A stretch of DNA of 64,000 nt, taken from assembly GCA_963920705.1 (NCBI GenBank), contig CAWUCO010000197.1:1-64000 (forward strand), given 5' to 3'. The position numbers and the translations under genes are program-made. Within the stretch, counting starts at the first letter, position 1. Each line of letters opens with the position of its first letter. Below the pieces are notes generated by a model that made no database searches, was not told the origin of the DNA, and was given only the letters and a program-made list of their open reading frames with translations. The stretch comes from Odiellus spinosus. Taxonomy: Eukaryota > Arthropoda > Arachnida > Opiliones > Phalangiidae. This document shows, in pieces, positions 62,405-64,000 of the stretch.

Positions 62405-64000
62405 GACCAAATTAAGACCACTCGAAAGACCAAATTTTGGTCTATCTAAAAATCAATAGTTTTGGAAAATCCGTTGAAAAACAAGAAAAATATGGCCAAT
62501 TCAAGAAATCATACAATATCAAAATAGTCAAATTTCAGATTTTAAAAATTCGCTTTTTGATATTAGATTTTTTTTGAATTGTCCATATTTTCCATGTTTT
62601 TCAACGGATTTTCCAAAACTCTTGTTTTTAAGATAGACCAATATTTGCTCTTTCGAGTGGTCTTAATTTTGTCTAAATCGCTTAAAAATCAAAAGTTTTG
62701 TGTCCATTTGAATCCAATAATCTTGGATTTTTAAGCGTTTTTGCTTAATTTTAACCAATTTTATATTTGTCACAATTTTGCAATTTAGACAAAACCAAAG
62801 TCATTCGAAAGAGCAATTAATGGACAGTCTAAATAATAAGAGTTTTCAAAAATCCGTTGAAAAACAAGAAAAATATGGCCAATTCAAGAAATCATAGAAT
62901 ATCAAAATAGTCAAATTTCAGATTTTCAAAATTCGCTTTTTGATATTAGATGTTTTTTGAATTGTCCATATTTTCAATGTTTTTCAACGGATTTTTGAAA
63001 ACTCTTATTATTTAGACTGTCCATTAATTGCTCTTTCGAATGACTTTGGTTTTGTCTAAATTGCAAAATTGTGACAAATATAAAATTGGTTAAAATTAAG
63101 CAAAAACGCTTAAAAATCCAAGATTATTGGATTCAAATGGACACAAAACTTTTGAATTTTAAGCGATTTAGACAAAATTAAGACCACTCGAAAGACCAAA
63201 TTTTGGTCTATCTAAAAAACAATAGTTTTGGAAAATCCGTTGAAAAACAAGAAAAATATGGCCAATTCAAGAAATCATACAATATCAAAATAGTCAAATT
63301 TCAGATTTTAAAAATTCGCTTTTTGATATTAGATGTTTTTTGAATTGTCCATATTTTCCATGTTTTTCAACGGATTTTTGAAAACTCTTATTATTTAAAC
63401 TGTCCATTAATTGCTCTTTCGAATGACTTTGGTTTTGTCTAAATTGCAAAATTGTGACAAATATAAAATTGGTTAAAATTAAGCAAAAACGCTTAAAAAT
63501 CCAAGATTATTGGATTCAAATGGACACAAAACTTTTGAATTTTAAGCGATTTAGACCAAATTAAGACCACTCGAAAGACCAAATTCTGGTCTGTCTAAAA
63601 ATCGATAGTTTTGGAAAATCCGTTGAAAAACAAGAAAAATATGGCCAATTCAAGAAATCATACAATATCAAAATAGTCAAATTTCAGATTTTAAAAATTC
63701 GCTTTTTGATATTAGATTTTTTTTGAATTGTCCATATTTTCCATGTTTTTCAACGGATTTTCCAAAACTCTTGTTTTTTAGATAGACCAATATTTGCTCT
63801 TTCGAGTGGTCTTAATTTTGTCTAAATCGCTTAAAAATCAAAAGTTTTGTGTCCATTTGAATCCAATAATCTTGGATTTTTAAGCGTTTTTGCTTAATTT
63901 TAACCAATTTTATATTTGTCACAATTTTGCAATTTAGACAAAACCAAAGTCATTCGAAAGAGCAATTAATGGACAGTCTAAATAATAAGAGTTTTCAAAA
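62405..64000. repeat. Tetramer I lineage continued to the window edge
   Basis: L linkers: 62715(-), 63110(+), 63500(+), 63855(-). The spacing of gatttagaccaaatt drops from 1532 to 1148 bp (62,405 to 63,553), meaning one monomer fewer. gtttttaagatagacc near 62,624 and gtctgtctaaaaatcgatag near 63,588 are private. The window stops inside an X1 arm. Confidence 0.83.

Larger units (their letters stand above)
1..64000. repeat. Satellite DNA array, 383-bp quasi-palindromic monomer, about 167 units in mixed orientation
   Basis: Every stretch I read belongs to one repeat family. The monomer is 383 bp: inverted arm X1 (106), linker L (98), direct arm X2 (106), linker M (73). 64000/383 gives 167 units, and I located about 168 L linkers by eye. 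Roughly 75 L are in plus orientation (motif ccaagattattggattc) and 93 in minus (gaatccaataatcttgg). Base composition of a consensus monomer is about 27% G+C. The array runs off both ends of the window, so its total length and flanks are unknown. Function is not shown by the sequence. Known satellites of this size and composition are centromeric or pericentromeric heterochromatin; that assignment here is inference. Confidence 0.97.

Noticed and set aside
1-64000. CRISPR array
   Set aside because: Repeats and the segments between them are all the same family. There are no unique spacers, and the unit is 383 bp.
1-64000. Foldback or MITE-type transposon, or terminal inverted repeats of an element
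   Set aside because: The inverted arms could recall a foldback element, but there are no target-site duplications, no non-repeat flanks and no transposase, and the arrangement is continuous tandem. An ancient origin from such an element cannot be excluded.
1-64000. Assignment to a particular species or named satellite
   Set aside because: I do not recognise the monomer with certainty. Beetle satellites with inverted sub-repeats are similar in design only, and a database search of the 383-bp monomer would be needed.
1-64000. Assembly artefact as the cause of the inversions
   Set aside because: Each block carries consistent private markers at exact multiples of the monomer and both orientations occur throughout, so a wholesale artefact is unlikely. 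Local collapse or expansion of near-identical units (for example the 2680-bp pair) still cannot be excluded without reads.

Overview
The whole 64 kb is one satellite DNA array. It starts and ends inside repeat, and I see no unique sequence, gene, RNA gene or recognisable transposon anywhere. The DNA is about 27% G+C (hand count on a consensus monomer: 102 of 383). Such an array points to a eukaryotic heterochromatic region such as a centromere, pericentromere or other large heterochromatic block. I cannot name the species. CpG is not depleted, which fits a genome with little CpG methylation, but that is inference.

The repeat unit is 383 bp and is built as an imperfect palindrome: a 106-bp arm (X1, inverted), a 98-bp linker (L), a second 106-bp arm (X2, direct) and a 73-bp linker (M). 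X1 and X2 align without gaps at 87 of 106 positions (82%), so they are two copies of one ancestral arm. The array is therefore arms facing alternately left and right, separated in turn by L and M. Arms share an identical 18-bp core, aaaatccgttgaaaaaca, and many arms are X1/X2 chimeras that switch type at this core.

I counted about 168 L linkers, roughly 75 in plus and 93 in minus orientation, so monomers lie in both directions. Layout: 1-3.1 kb strict alternation; 3.1-4.2 kb a short same-direction run; 3.8-10.7 kb a 2296-bp six-monomer higher-order repeat (HOR), two full copies and most of a third; 10.7-16.2 kb mixed; 15.7-19.5 kb a 1707-bp HOR carrying a 208-bp deletion; 19-34 kb mixed orientation with 383-bp and 1149-bp duplications and a doubly deleted unit at 28.0-28.1 kb; 34.3-39.4 kb a very regular 766-bp inverted dimer grouped into 1532-bp tetramers; 40-42.7 kb a 1914-bp pentamer; 42.7-49.2 kb mixed; 49.2-55.5 kb seventeen consecutive minus monomers containing two almost identical 2680-bp heptamers; 55.5-64 kb mixed, with 1531/1532-bp tetramers.

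The repeated open frames of about 60 codons are by-products of the repeat. They begin at TTG, recur in some copies and are broken by a TAC/TAG difference in many others. The main point of interest is structural: a palindromic, apparently invertible satellite whose orientation pattern changes sharply along the array.
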